Of a stretch of 5,132 nucleotides of DNA, positions 1 through 5,132 are shown one piece after another. The stretch comes from Betaproteobacteria bacterium (GTDB lineage: Bacteria > Pseudomonadota > Gammaproteobacteria > Burkholderiales > Gallionellaceae), in NCBI GenBank assembly GCA_028871775.1, contig JAGWMH010000144.1, forward strand, positions 1-5,132, written 5' to 3'. The notes under the pieces were generated by a model. That model made no database searches. It worked only from the letters and a program-made list of their open reading frames with translations, and had not been told where the DNA came from. Numbering within the stretch: position 1 is the stretch's first letter; every line of letters begins with the position of its first letter. Position numbers and translations under genes: made by a program.

Positions 1-332
1 TAGGTCGGGATAACCGGAACAGCGATCCGGTAAACCACTTGGCAGAGAACGAAGAGTCCGGCCGTCAGAATCAGCACACCCTTGAACAAGGCGACCTTGG
101 CTTTTGAGCGCAGGCCGCGAGAAATAGCATAGAGGCTGAGGCCATAGGTCAAGGCGTCGCCCAGATTATCGAGGGAATCGGACAGCAGTGCAGTCGAGCC
201 CGCCATCATTCCCGCAACCAATTCGACCACGAACATCACGGCATTGATGCCGAGCACGATCTTGAGAGTCGCGCTTTGCCGGTTTCTCAGCGCATCGAGT
301 GCGCAGGCTTTGTCTTCGCAACAGTCCGCCAT
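1..332 (-). CDS. Cation diffusion facilitator-type metal efflux protein, N-terminal part (runs off left edge)
   Basis: Reading the minus strand from the ATG at 332 gives 110 codons, open to the window edge. The protein starts MADCCEDKACALDAL, a short cysteine-rich cytoplasmic tail. Three hydrophobic segments follow at about residues 23-45, 48-71 and 79-101. The segment LLSDSLDNLGDA (49-60) matches the second transmembrane helix of CDF transporters. D55 and D59 form a DxxxD pair in the position of the intramembrane metal site (HxxxD or DxxxD in known CDFs), and D52 is nearby. CDF proteins export Zn, Co, Cd, Fe or Mn across the inner membrane by proton antiport. Which metal applies here cannot be read. 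An in-frame ATG further upstream (419) is cut off by a TAA, so the start lies at 332, or at a GTG at 344. No clear Shine-Dalgarno is visible. The gene is divergent from the ACT-domain gene. The family call is fairly sure; the C-terminal half is not in view. Confidence 0.85.
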   Translation of the reverse strand, partial: MADCCEDKACALDALRNRQSATLKIVLGINAVMFVVELVAGMMAGSTALLSDSLDNLGDALTYGLSLYAISRGLRSKAKVALFKGVLILTAGLFVLCQVVYRIAVPVIPT

Positions 333-512
333 GACGGAGTTCACAAAAAGTATGAGTGGTGCACAATGGTATCTGAGAATGGATGATTTGGAGCAGGATT
401 AGAGCGGGATGGAGAGCATGCCGGGGTTTTTTATGCACTCCCGCGCTCACTGGCACATTATCGTTTTGGGTATTACACTGGAGCCCGTTCAACCTTTGCC
501 TTTCAGCAAGCC
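333..512. other. Divergent intergenic spacer between metal exporter and ACT-domain gene
   Basis: This 180-bp spacer must hold the start signals of both outward-facing genes. I could not identify a convincing sigma-70 or sigma-54 promoter on either strand: TGGCAC at 451-456 has no correctly spaced partner, and TATTAC at 471-476 lacks a good -35. Neither flanking gene has an obvious Shine-Dalgarno. The only clear structure is the imperfect hairpin at 402-448, listed separately. Confidence 0.6.
402..448. repeat. Imperfect inverted repeat in the divergent spacer
   Basis: The arms are GAGCGGGA (402-409) and TCCC-GC-GCTC (439-448, with a 2-nt bulge). An inner GCAT (416-419) pairs with ATGC (433-436). 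The loop contains GCCGGGG and a run of six T (427-432). It could be an operator for either divergent gene, a transcript-end structure, or chance. The T run sits inside the loop, not after the stem, so it does not look like a standard intrinsic terminator. Confidence 0.35.
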
Positions 513-1058
513 ATGACCATGGAAACTCAAAATAATTATCTGGTGATCACCGCTTCGGGAGAAGACAAAGTCGGCCTCGTCGACCGGCTTTCGAGCAGGA
601 TCACCGAGAGCGGATGCAATATCGAAGAAAGCCGCATGGCCGTATTGGGCGGCCAGTTCGCCCTGATCATGCTGCTCTCCGGCCCATGGAACGCGCTTTC
701 CAAGCTCGATGGGCAGATGGAGTCGCTGGGCGACCAGTTGGGGCTCACCATCATTCACAAACGAACCAGGCAACGGGAGCGGACGCAACCGGCGGTTCCC
801 TATACGGTGGATGTCGTGGCCATGGATCATCCCGGCATCGTTCGCGATCTGGCCGCTTTCTTCTCCAGAAACGGGATCAATATCGAAGAACTCCAGACCG
901 ACACCTACCCGGCGCCGCATACCGGCACACCCATGTTTTCCGTCACCATGACGGTGGGCATTCATGCCGATGTTCACATCCCCACCTTGCGCGGAAATTT
1001 TCTCGATTACTGCGACGACCTGAACCTGGACGCGAGCTTCGAGCCCGCACGGGCGTGA
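513..1058 (+). CDS. Two-ACT-domain regulatory protein, GcvR-like
   Basis: The 181-residue protein contains two ACT domains, at about residues 9-84 and 97-178. Each opens with the ligand-binding style turn: GEDKVGLVDRLSSRI (16-30), followed by GCNIEESRM, and DHPGIVRDLAAFF (105-117), followed by GINIEELQTDTY. The second domain carries the PAPHTGTPMFSV stretch typical of GcvR relatives. Length and architecture match the glycine cleavage system transcriptional repressor family. In E. coli, GcvR binds glycine and antagonises the activator GcvA by protein contact; it has no DNA-binding domain. Whether this homologue controls gcv genes is inference, because no gcv gene or gcvA is in view. Two starts are possible, ATG at 513 and ATG at 519, and neither has a clear Shine-Dalgarno; the longer one is given. 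The gene is followed by a MITE-like element, so cotranscription with the deacetylase gene is uncertain. Confidence 0.88.
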   Translation: MTMETQNNYLVITASGEDKVGLVDRLSSRITESGCNIEESRMAVLGGQFALIMLLSGPWNALSKLDGQMESLGDQLGLTIIHKRTRQRERTQPAVPYTVDVVAMDHPGIVRDLAAFFSRNGINIEELQTDTYPAPHTGTPMFSVTMTVGIHADVHIPTLRGNFLDYCDDLNLDASFEPARA

Positions 1059-1096
1059 TGGCTGGTCAGGCGCCAGGTAATACGGTTGTTCACTGA

Positions 1097-1277
1097 GGGT
1101 GCCTCTAAAAATTCAGAGTTCGCCCAAATGCAAGGCGTGGAAAAAATTTCGCAGCGCCGCATATACGTTAATATGTAAGCAAGAAATTTTTTGTGAGCAG
1201 CCGCTATGCGGCTTGCCTGCTTACCCCGCTGCCGCAACGCAGCAGTTGGGATGAAATGTGAATTTTTAGTGGCACCC
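1097..1277. mobile_element. MITE-like foldback element, 181 bp, non-coding
   Basis: The left end GGGTGCCTCTAAAAATTCA (1097-1115) is the inverted complement of the right end (1259-1277) with one mismatch, 18 of 19. Weaker pairing continues inward through CCCAAATGC (1123-1131) against GCAGTTGGG (1242-1250), so each arm is about 35 bp. Inside are three smaller hairpins: 1141-1192, 1199-1213 and 1228-1243. No transposase frame is present. The 98-codon minus-strand frame crossing it (1007-1303) has no recognisable domain. A target-site duplication is not clear: the flanking triplets are TGA (1094-1096) and TTA (1278-1280). This fits a non-autonomous transposon remnant or dispersed intergenic repeat. 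I recall similar GGGTGCC...TTTTTAG ends in betaproteobacterial intergenic DNA, but cannot name the parent insertion sequence. It fills nearly all of the 221-bp spacer between the ACT and deacetylase genes. Confidence 0.75.
1141..1192. repeat. Internal stem-loop within the MITE-like element
   Basis: AAAAAATTTC (1141-1150) is perfectly complementary in inverted order to GAAATTTTTT (1183-1192). An apical CATAT (1160-1164) pairs with ATATG (1171-1175) around a 6-nt loop. In RNA this would form a long, partly AT-rich hairpin in the spacer transcript. The pairing is plain in the sequence; its role is unknown. Confidence 0.6.
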
Positions 1278-1279
1278 TT

Positions 1280-2203
1280 ATGCATACCGCTTACATTACC
1301 CACCCCGCCTGCCTAATGCACGACATGGGGGCGGATCATCCCGAGTGCCCTGCACGGATTCAGGCGATCGAGGATCAGCTGATCACCTCCGGCCTGCTGC
1401 AATTCCTTGACCGGCACGAGGCGCCACGGGCAACCAAGGAACAGCTGGCGCGCGCCCACGGGCACGGCTATATCGAGACGATCTTCAAGCATGCGCCAAG
1501 CGTCGGGCTGGTTTACCTCGATGCCGATACCGCGATGAACCCGCACAGCCTGGAGGCTGCGCTGCGCGCCGCCGGGGCGGCAGTGCTGGCGGTAGACCTG
1601 GTGATGCCCGGCAAGGCGGAAAATGCTTTCTGCAATATACGGCCCCCCGGGCACCACGCCGGGCGCAACAGCGCCGCCGGTTTCTGCATCTTCAACAATG
1701 TCGCGGTGGCGGTGGCGCACGCCCTGGAACAACACGGTTTGCAGCGGGTGGCCATCGCCGACTTCGACGTGCACCACGGCAACGGGACGGAAAATATTTT
1801 TCACGACGATGCGCGCGTGATGCTGTGTTCCACTTTCCGGCATCCCTACTATCCCTATTGCGGCGCCGACAGCGGCAACGACCACATCATCAACGTCCCG
1901 CTCCCGGCGGGAACCTCGGGCGTCGAATTCCGCGCCGCGGTGACGGAGCGCTGGCTGCCGGCGCTGGAGCGCTTCCGGCCGCAGATGCTGTTTTTTTCCG
2001 CGGGGTTCGACGCCCACCGGGAGGACGACATGGGCGGCTTCGGCTTGCGGGAAGCCGATTATGTCTGGGTGACCGAGCAGATCAAGGAGCTTGCCGCCCG
2101 CTACGCCAGCCGCCGCATCGTTTCCGTGCTGGAAGGCGGCTATGCCCTGCACGCCCTGGGGCGCAGCGCAACGGCCCATATCAAGGTGCTGAGCGGGTTG
2201 TGA
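1280..2203 (+). CDS. Histone deacetylase-family Zn-dependent amidohydrolase
   Basis: The 307-residue protein is a full-length single-domain member of the arginase/deacetylase fold, of the class II HDAC and acetylpolyamine amidohydrolase type. Visible active-site elements, in order, are RPPGHHA (121-127) with the general-base pair H125/H126; DFDVHHGNG (161-169) with zinc ligands D163 and H165; FFSAGFDAH (238-246) with the third zinc ligand D244; and LEGGY (284-288) with the transition-state tyrosine Y288. All are intact, so the enzyme should be active. Bacterial relatives remove acetyl or acyl groups from polyamines, acetoin-like compounds or protein lysines; the substrate here cannot be told. 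The N-terminus MHTAYITHPACLMHDMGADHPECP is typical of the family, which supports the ATG at 1280. That start lies only 2 bp after the terminal repeat of the MITE-like element. The only Shine-Dalgarno-like bases, AGTGG (1268-1272), lie inside that repeat. No signal peptide is visible; cytoplasmic. Confidence 0.95.
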   Translation: MHTAYITHPACLMHDMGADHPECPARIQAIEDQLITSGLLQFLDRHEAPRATKEQLARAHGHGYIETIFKHAPSVGLVYLDADTAMNPHSLEAALRAAGAAVLAVDLVMPGKAENAFCNIRPPGHHAGRNSAAGFCIFNNVAVAVAHALEQHGLQRVAIADFDVHHGNGTENIFHDDARVMLCSTFRHPYYPYCGADSGNDHIINVPLPAGTSGVEFRAAVTERWLPALERFRPQMLFFSAGFDAHREDDMGGFGLREADYVWVTEQIKELAARYASRRIVSVLEGGYALHALGRSATAHIKVLSGL

Positions 2204-2228
2204 ACACGACCTGCGTAATGCTGTCCGG

Positions 2229-2247
2229 TTGTGTTCCGCTAACACGA
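2229..2247 (+). repeat. Small stem-loop in the deacetylase-kinase spacer
   Basis: TTGTGTT (2229-2235) can pair with AACACGA (2241-2247) through a 5-nt loop, giving 7 pairs with one G-T wobble. There is no T run after it, so it is a poor terminator. A related near-palindrome, GTTGTG-AA-CACGAC (2197-2210), lies over the preceding stop codon. Confidence 0.3.
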
Positions 2248-2256
2248 TAATGCCAG

Positions 2257-3864
2257 ATGGATAGTTGCCAGAGCGATTACCCGGCCCAGCGCAAACTGGT
2301 CGCCGCCTTGCTGGACAGCCGCCGCTATCCGCATCCGGCAAGAGCCGTGCGGCTGATTGAAACGCATATCTCATGGGTGTTGCTGGCCGGGCGCTACGCG
2401 TACAAGATCAAGAAGGCGCTCGATCTGGGCTTTCTCGACTTTACTACTCTGGAGGCACGCCGCTTTTACTGTGCCGAAGAGATCCGCCTCAACCGCCGCC
2501 TGGCGCCCAAGATCTACCTCGATGTCATTTCCATCGGCGGCAATCCTGAAACGCCTGAACTGGGCGCGCAGCCGTCCATTGAATATGCCGTCAGGATGCG
2601 GCGCTTTTCTTCCGCCAGGCAGATGGACCGGCTGCTTGCGCGCGGCAAAATTTTGCCCCGGCACCTGGACAGCCTCGCCGCCACGCTTGCGCGTTTCCAC
2701 GGCGGGCTGCCCGCGGCGGAAGCAGGCTCGGCGTTCGGCAGTGCCGCTGCCATACACGCATCCACACTGCAAAATTTTGAGCAATTGCGGCCGTTGCTGA
2801 GACAGCCAGCCGACCTGGAGGCAGTGGCTGCATTGCGCCGCGCCACCGAGGTTGCCTATGCCGCCTGCGAAAAGCGCTTCGGGGAGCGCCGTGCGCAGGG
2901 CTGCGTGCGCGAGTGCCACGGCGATCTCCATCTCGGCAATATCGCGCTTATCGGCGACGAACCCATTCCCTTCGACGGCATCGAGTTCAACTCCGCGCTG
3001 CGCTGGATTGACGTGATGGACGAAGCCGCCTTCACCGTCATGGACCTGCTGCATCGCAAGCGGCCCGAATTTGCCTACCGCTTCTTGAATGCCTATCTGG
3101 AAGCCACCGGCGATTACGGCGGTGTATCCGTGCTGCGCTTCTATGTTGCCTACCGCGCCGCGGTGCGCGCCAAGGTCAGCGCTATCCGTGCCTCCCAGCC
3201 GGGCATGTCAAAACGCGATGCAGCGGACGCGCTGGCAGCCTGCCGCAGCTATCTTGAACTGGGCGAGGCATACCTCGCCCGGCACCGGCCAGCGCTGATC
3301 ATCACCCATGGTCTGCCGGGTTCCGGCAAGACCACCTTTGCGCAGGCCGCGCTGGAACGGCTGCAGGCAATCCGTATCCGCTCCGATGTAGAGCGCAAGC
3401 GCCTGTTCGGGCTGGCGCCATCGGCGGACAGCCGCTCGTCCCTCGGCAGCGGCATCTATGGCGCCGACGCGACGCGGCGCACCTACGCGCGCCTCCGCGA
3501 GCTGGCGCGCGAGCTGCTCATGGCGGGCTTCCCGGCCATTGTGGATGCGGCCTTTCTCAAACAGGAAGAGCGCAAACAATTTCGCGAGCTCGCACATGAT
3601 TTGGCGGTTCCGTTCGCCATCGCCTCGGTGCAGGCAAGTGAAGCCACCTTGAGGGCGCGCATCGTGCAACGACGCATAGAGGCTAACGATGCATCCGAGG
3701 CCGGCATTGCCGTGCTGGAAAGGTTGCAGGCTGCACAGGAGCCGATGTTGCCGCAGGAGTTTGACTGCACAGTAGAGTTTGTCAATGAGGAAGAAAGCAA
3801 CGGCGGCGTTGCCGACGCGCCAGGGTGGAGGGAACTGAACAGGATGCTTGGTTATGAGGGGTAA
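2257..3864 (+). CDS. Aminoglycoside phosphotransferase-like / P-loop kinase fusion protein
   Basis: The 535-residue protein has two kinase-type halves. Residues about 1-340 resemble the aminoglycoside phosphotransferase family (COG2187-like): YAYKIKKALDLGFLDFTT near the N-terminus supplies the ATP-binding lysine region, HGDLHLGNI (221-229) is the catalytic loop with D223 and N228, and PFDGIEF (238-244) contains the Mg-binding D240. Residues about 346-535 are a predicted kinase (COG0645-like) with a Walker A loop HGLPGSGKTT (351-360), then RSDVERKRLFGL (376-387) and a conserved region around IVDAAFLKQEER (428-439). The same fusion is widespread in proteobacteria, usually annotated as bifunctional aminoglycoside phosphotransferase/ATP-binding protein. 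No substrate is established to my knowledge, and drug resistance should not be assumed. The ATG at 2257 lies 53 bp after the deacetylase stop, in the same direction, with no clear Shine-Dalgarno. Cytoplasmic, with no membrane segments. Confidence 0.9.
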   Translation: MDSCQSDYPAQRKLVAALLDSRRYPHPARAVRLIETHISWVLLAGRYAYKIKKALDLGFLDFTTLEARRFYCAEEIRLNRRLAPKIYLDVISIGGNPETPELGAQPSIEYAVRMRRFSSARQMDRLLARGKILPRHLDSLAATLARFHGGLPAAEAGSAFGSAAAIHASTLQNFEQLRPLLRQPADLEAVAALRRATEVAYAACEKRFGERRAQGCVRECHGDLHLGNIALIGDEPIPFDGIEFNSALRWIDVMDEAAFTVMDLLHRKRPEFAYRFLNAYLEATGDYGGVSVLRFYVAYRAAVRAKVSAIRASQPGMSKRDAADALAACRSYLELGEAYLARHRPALIITHGLPGSGKTTFAQAALERLQAIRIRSDVERKRLFGLAPSADSRSSLGSGIYGADATRRTYARLRELARELLMAGFPAIVDAAFLKQEERKQFRELAHDLAVPFAIASVQASEATLRARIVQRRIEANDASEAGIAVLERLQAAQEPMLPQEFDCTVEFVNEEESNGGVADAPGWRELNRMLGYEG

Positions 3865-3935
3865 GTTCAATATTCAGGAGGCGGGGTAAAGCATAAGTAG
3901 AAAAATGATTAAGTTATTGCAATAAGGGCTTGTAT

Positions 3936-3980
3936 ATGCGAGTATTAGGTCAGCCGTTGCTGGATGCATCAAGTTTTTGA
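3936..3980 (+). CDS. Possible 14-residue leader peptide (speculative)
   Basis: The frame ATG (3936) to TGA (3978-3980) encodes MRVLGQPLLDASSF. It is preceded by TAAGGG (3923-3928) with 7 nt between it and the ATG, a better Shine-Dalgarno arrangement than any annotated gene in the window has. It has no run of a single regulatory amino acid, so a classical attenuator is not indicated. It could easily be chance in an intergenic region. Confidence 0.2.
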   Translation: MRVLGQPLLDASSF

Positions 3981-4046
3981 CCTTGGCAGTTCTTACCACA
4001 GATGTTTTTTAGGGGGTTGCCGTACTTGTTGAAAAAGTTGAAAGCT

Positions 4047-4070
4047 ACTCGACAACACAGGTTGTTGAGT
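4047..4070 (+). promoter_or_regulatory. Stem-loop immediately upstream of mshI
   Basis: ACTCGACAAC (4047-4056) pairs with GTTGTTGAGT (4061-4070) over 10 positions with one G-T wobble and a 4-nt loop ACAG. The hairpin ends 16 nt before the ATG at 4087 and 10 nt before the alternative TTG at 4081. No T run follows, so it is not a standard terminator. It could act as a leader RNA structure limiting ribosome access, or as a palindromic operator. Confidence 0.5.
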
Positions 4071-4086
4071 TAATTACTGGTTGATT

Positions 4087-5043
4087 ATGCAAATCCCGGT
4101 CTTGTCCGATTTACTCAGCCGAAATGCCCATGCAGGCTGGTTCGCTATCTGTATCAACAAAAACGGTGTCTTTTTCGCTCACCTGAAATATGCCAAAGGC
4201 AAGCTGCCGCGCGTGGCAATGTGCGCCTTCCATCCCGTGGAGCAGGTGACGCCGGCAGTGCTGGAAAAACTCCGCAAGGATGCACACATTCCTGATTCTC
4301 AATTCATGACGCTGCTTGCCCCCGGCGAATACCAGATGTTGCTGGTGGAGGCACCCGATATTCCGGTGGACGAGCTCAAGGCGGCCATCCGGTGGCGCAT
4401 TAAAGATTCGCTGAGTTACCACATAGATGACGCTACTGTGGATGTGTTGCAAATTCCTGCCAGTAAAAATGGTGTGGACCGCCCGCAATCTCTCTTTGCA
4501 GTCGCGGCGCCCAACGATGTCATAAAAAAACGCATCGCCCTGTTTGAGAAAGCAAAGATTGATCTCAGGGTGGTTGACATTCCGGAGATGGCGCAGCGCA
4601 ATATTGCCTCATTGTTTGAGGAAGGTGAGCGGGGATTGGTGGTGCTGGCATTCGATGACAGCGGCGGGATACTCACCATCACCAGCGAAGGCGAGCTGTA
4701 TTTTTCGCGCCGTATCGAAATTACCACAGGGCAATTGCAGGATGCAGACGAGGGTCTGCGCCAGCAGTACATGGAGCGCGTGGAGCTGGAATTGCACCGC
4801 TCCCTGGACTATTTCAGCCGCCAGTTCAGCAACATTTCGATAAAGCGTTTGCTGGTTTCCGCGCCGGAACAATTGGGTTTGGTGCCGATGCTCGCCGCCA
4901 GCCTGGAGGTGCCGGTGGAGCAGCTTGATCTGGCGCAGGTGCTGGACATCAGCGCAGTGCCTGCACTGGCTGACAGCGAATATGCCGCGCAGGCATTTTT
5001 TGCCTTGGGTGCGGCACTGCGGCTCGAAAGGCGGGTACTGTGA
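4087..5043 (+). CDS. mshI: MSHA pilus biogenesis protein MshI (PilM-like)
   Basis: The 318-residue protein resembles MshI, the PilM-like member of the mannose-sensitive haemagglutinin (type IV-like) pilus machinery. PilM-type proteins have an actin-like fold in the cytoplasm and bind the N-terminal tail of the PilN partner. Visible landmarks are GWFAICINKNGVFFAHL (17-33) as the first beta hairpin, VDELKAAIRWRIKDSLSYHIDD (94-115), a PilM-like helix region, GGILTITSEGELYFSRRI (193-210), the second nucleotide-fold hairpin, and ELELHRSLDYFSRQF (233-247). There are no membrane segments. The start is uncertain: ATG at 4087 is chosen, while TTG at 4081 would add two residues; neither has a good Shine-Dalgarno. 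The downstream gene starts with GTG overlapping this stop codon by 4 bp and encodes a PilN-like protein, which supports the call and suggests translational coupling. Related PilM or type II secretion L-type proteins are the alternative. Confidence 0.85.
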   Translation: MQIPVLSDLLSRNAHAGWFAICINKNGVFFAHLKYAKGKLPRVAMCAFHPVEQVTPAVLEKLRKDAHIPDSQFMTLLAPGEYQMLLVEAPDIPVDELKAAIRWRIKDSLSYHIDDATVDVLQIPASKNGVDRPQSLFAVAAPNDVIKKRIALFEKAKIDLRVVDIPEMAQRNIASLFEEGERGLVVLAFDDSGGILTITSEGELYFSRRIEITTGQLQDADEGLRQQYMERVELELHRSLDYFSRQFSNISIKRLLVSAPEQLGLVPMLAASLEVPVEQLDLAQVLDISAVPALADSEYAAQAFFALGAALRLERRVL

Positions 5044-5132
5044 GCCAGCAGATCAACCTGTTCAACCCGATTTTTCTGAAACAGCAGAAATATTTTTCAA
5101 TGCTTGCCATGTTGCAGGCGCTGGCCTTGATT
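5040..5132 (+). CDS. MSHA biogenesis PilN-like protein (MshI2-type), N-terminal fragment
   Basis: A GTG at 5040 opens a frame of 31 codons that continues past the window edge. It overlaps the mshI stop as GTGA. The residues SQQINLFNPIFLKQQKYFSMLAMLQALALI show the short cytoplasmic INLFNP motif near the N-terminus, typical of PilN-type proteins and the part that docks into PilM-type partners. A hydrophobic stretch starting near residue 20 is probably the single transmembrane helix. In MSHA loci a second MshI-like, PilN-type gene follows mshI, which fits. GTG is the only start consistent with keeping the INLFNP motif. Only the first 31 residues are visible, so the call rests on this motif and on position. 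Confidence 0.8.
   Translation, partial: MSQQINLFNPIFLKQQKYFSMLAMLQALALI

Larger units (their letters stand above)
3865..4080. other. AT-richer intergenic region upstream of the msh genes
   Basis: These 216 bp separate the kinase fusion from mshI and probably contain the msh promoter. Seen here are an orphan AGGAGG (3876-3881) with no start codon at usable distance, the perfect 12-bp palindrome TTATTGCAATAA (3914-3925), a possible 14-codon ORF (3936-3980), -35-like hexamers TTGACC (3977-3982) and TTGGCA (3984-3989) without a good -10, and the stem-loop at 4047-4070. No clear terminator for the upstream gene is visible. Confidence 0.55.

Noticed and set aside
451..470. Possible sigma-54 promoter beginning TGGCAC
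   Set aside because: The required GC element at the -12 position is not present at the right spacing; T bases occupy it.
489..977. 162-codon minus-strand frame opposite the ACT gene
   Set aside because: Antisense shadow of a well-supported two-ACT-domain protein; no domain recognised.
614..1096. 160-codon plus-strand frame inside the ACT gene
   Set aside because: Alternative-frame shadow rich in R, H and G, with no recognisable fold.
1059..1279. CRISPR array or tandem repeat in the spacer
   Set aside because: The repeats are inverted, occur once each and have no regular unit spacing.
1007..1303. 98-codon minus-strand frame crossing the MITE-like element
   Set aside because: It spans the end of the ACT gene, the whole repeat and the start of the deacetylase gene, and has no recognisable domain. 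It is a by-product of the repeat sequence.
1991..1997. Run of seven T inside the deacetylase gene as a frameshift or slippage site
   Set aside because: The frame continues intact through the conserved FFSAGFDAH motif, so there is no sign of a programmed or accidental shift.
1313..2374. Long 353-codon minus-strand frame opposite the deacetylase gene
   Set aside because: The plus strand here encodes a complete deacetylase with all catalytic motifs. The antisense frame is a high-GC shadow with a low-complexity-like composition.
2257..3864. Reading the kinase fusion as an antibiotic resistance gene
   Set aside because: The fusion to a P-loop kinase and the chromosomal context match a broadly distributed uncharacterised family, not known aminoglycoside-modifying enzymes.
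3208..3870. 220-codon minus-strand frame opposite the kinase fusion
   Set aside because: Antisense shadow; the plus-strand Walker A and kinase motifs account for the region.
3876..3907. Perfect AGGAGG followed by a short ATG frame at 3905
   Set aside because: The spacing to the ATG is 23 nt, too long, and the frame has only six codons.

Overview
The window reads as a chromosomal segment of a Gram-negative betaproteobacterium. A Nitrosomonadales-like or Gallionellaceae-like organism is my best guess. The reasons are the moderately high-GC coding sequence, the beta/gamma-type GcvR-like ACT protein, the MSHA-type (type IV-like) pilus genes at the right edge, and a style of intergenic inverted-repeat element that I associate, from memory only, with this group. 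No ribosomal, tRNA or phage genes are visible.

Layout from left to right. Positions 1-332 (minus strand) hold the N-terminal 110 residues of a cation diffusion facilitator-type metal exporter that runs off the left edge. A divergent 180-bp spacer (333-512) follows and contains one imperfect hairpin. Positions 513-1058 (plus) encode a two-ACT-domain, GcvR-like regulator. The next spacer (1059-1279) is almost entirely filled by a 181-bp foldback, MITE-like element (1097-1277). Its 19-bp terminal inverted repeats match at 18 of 19 positions, and its right end lies 2 bp before the next start codon. Positions 1280-2203 encode a complete histone deacetylase-family Zn amidohydrolase with all catalytic residues. 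Positions 2257-3864 encode a two-kinase fusion: an aminoglycoside phosphotransferase-like N-terminal half and a P-loop kinase C-terminal half. A 216-bp AT-richer intergenic region (3865-4080) carries a 12-bp palindrome, a possible 14-codon leader ORF and a strong 10-bp stem-loop. It precedes mshI (4087-5043), which overlaps by 4 bp the start of a second pilus-assembly gene (MshI2/PilN-like, 5040 to the edge).

Functionally the window has two parts. Left of about 3865 are housekeeping or accessory single genes in loose co-orientation: metal efflux, an amino-acid-sensing-type regulator, a small-molecule or protein deacetylase and a putative kinase. The sequence gives no strong evidence that they work in one pathway. 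From 4087 onward an MSHA-pilus biogenesis operon begins. MshI (PilM-like, actin fold) and the next protein (PilN-like) would form the inner-membrane platform of the pilus, and their overlap suggests coupled translation.

I see no convincing novel defence or metabolic system. The most notable signal is the MITE-like element inserted up against the deacetylase start codon, so that it supplies the whole immediate leader of that gene. Next are the stem-loop and possible leader ORF ahead of mshI.
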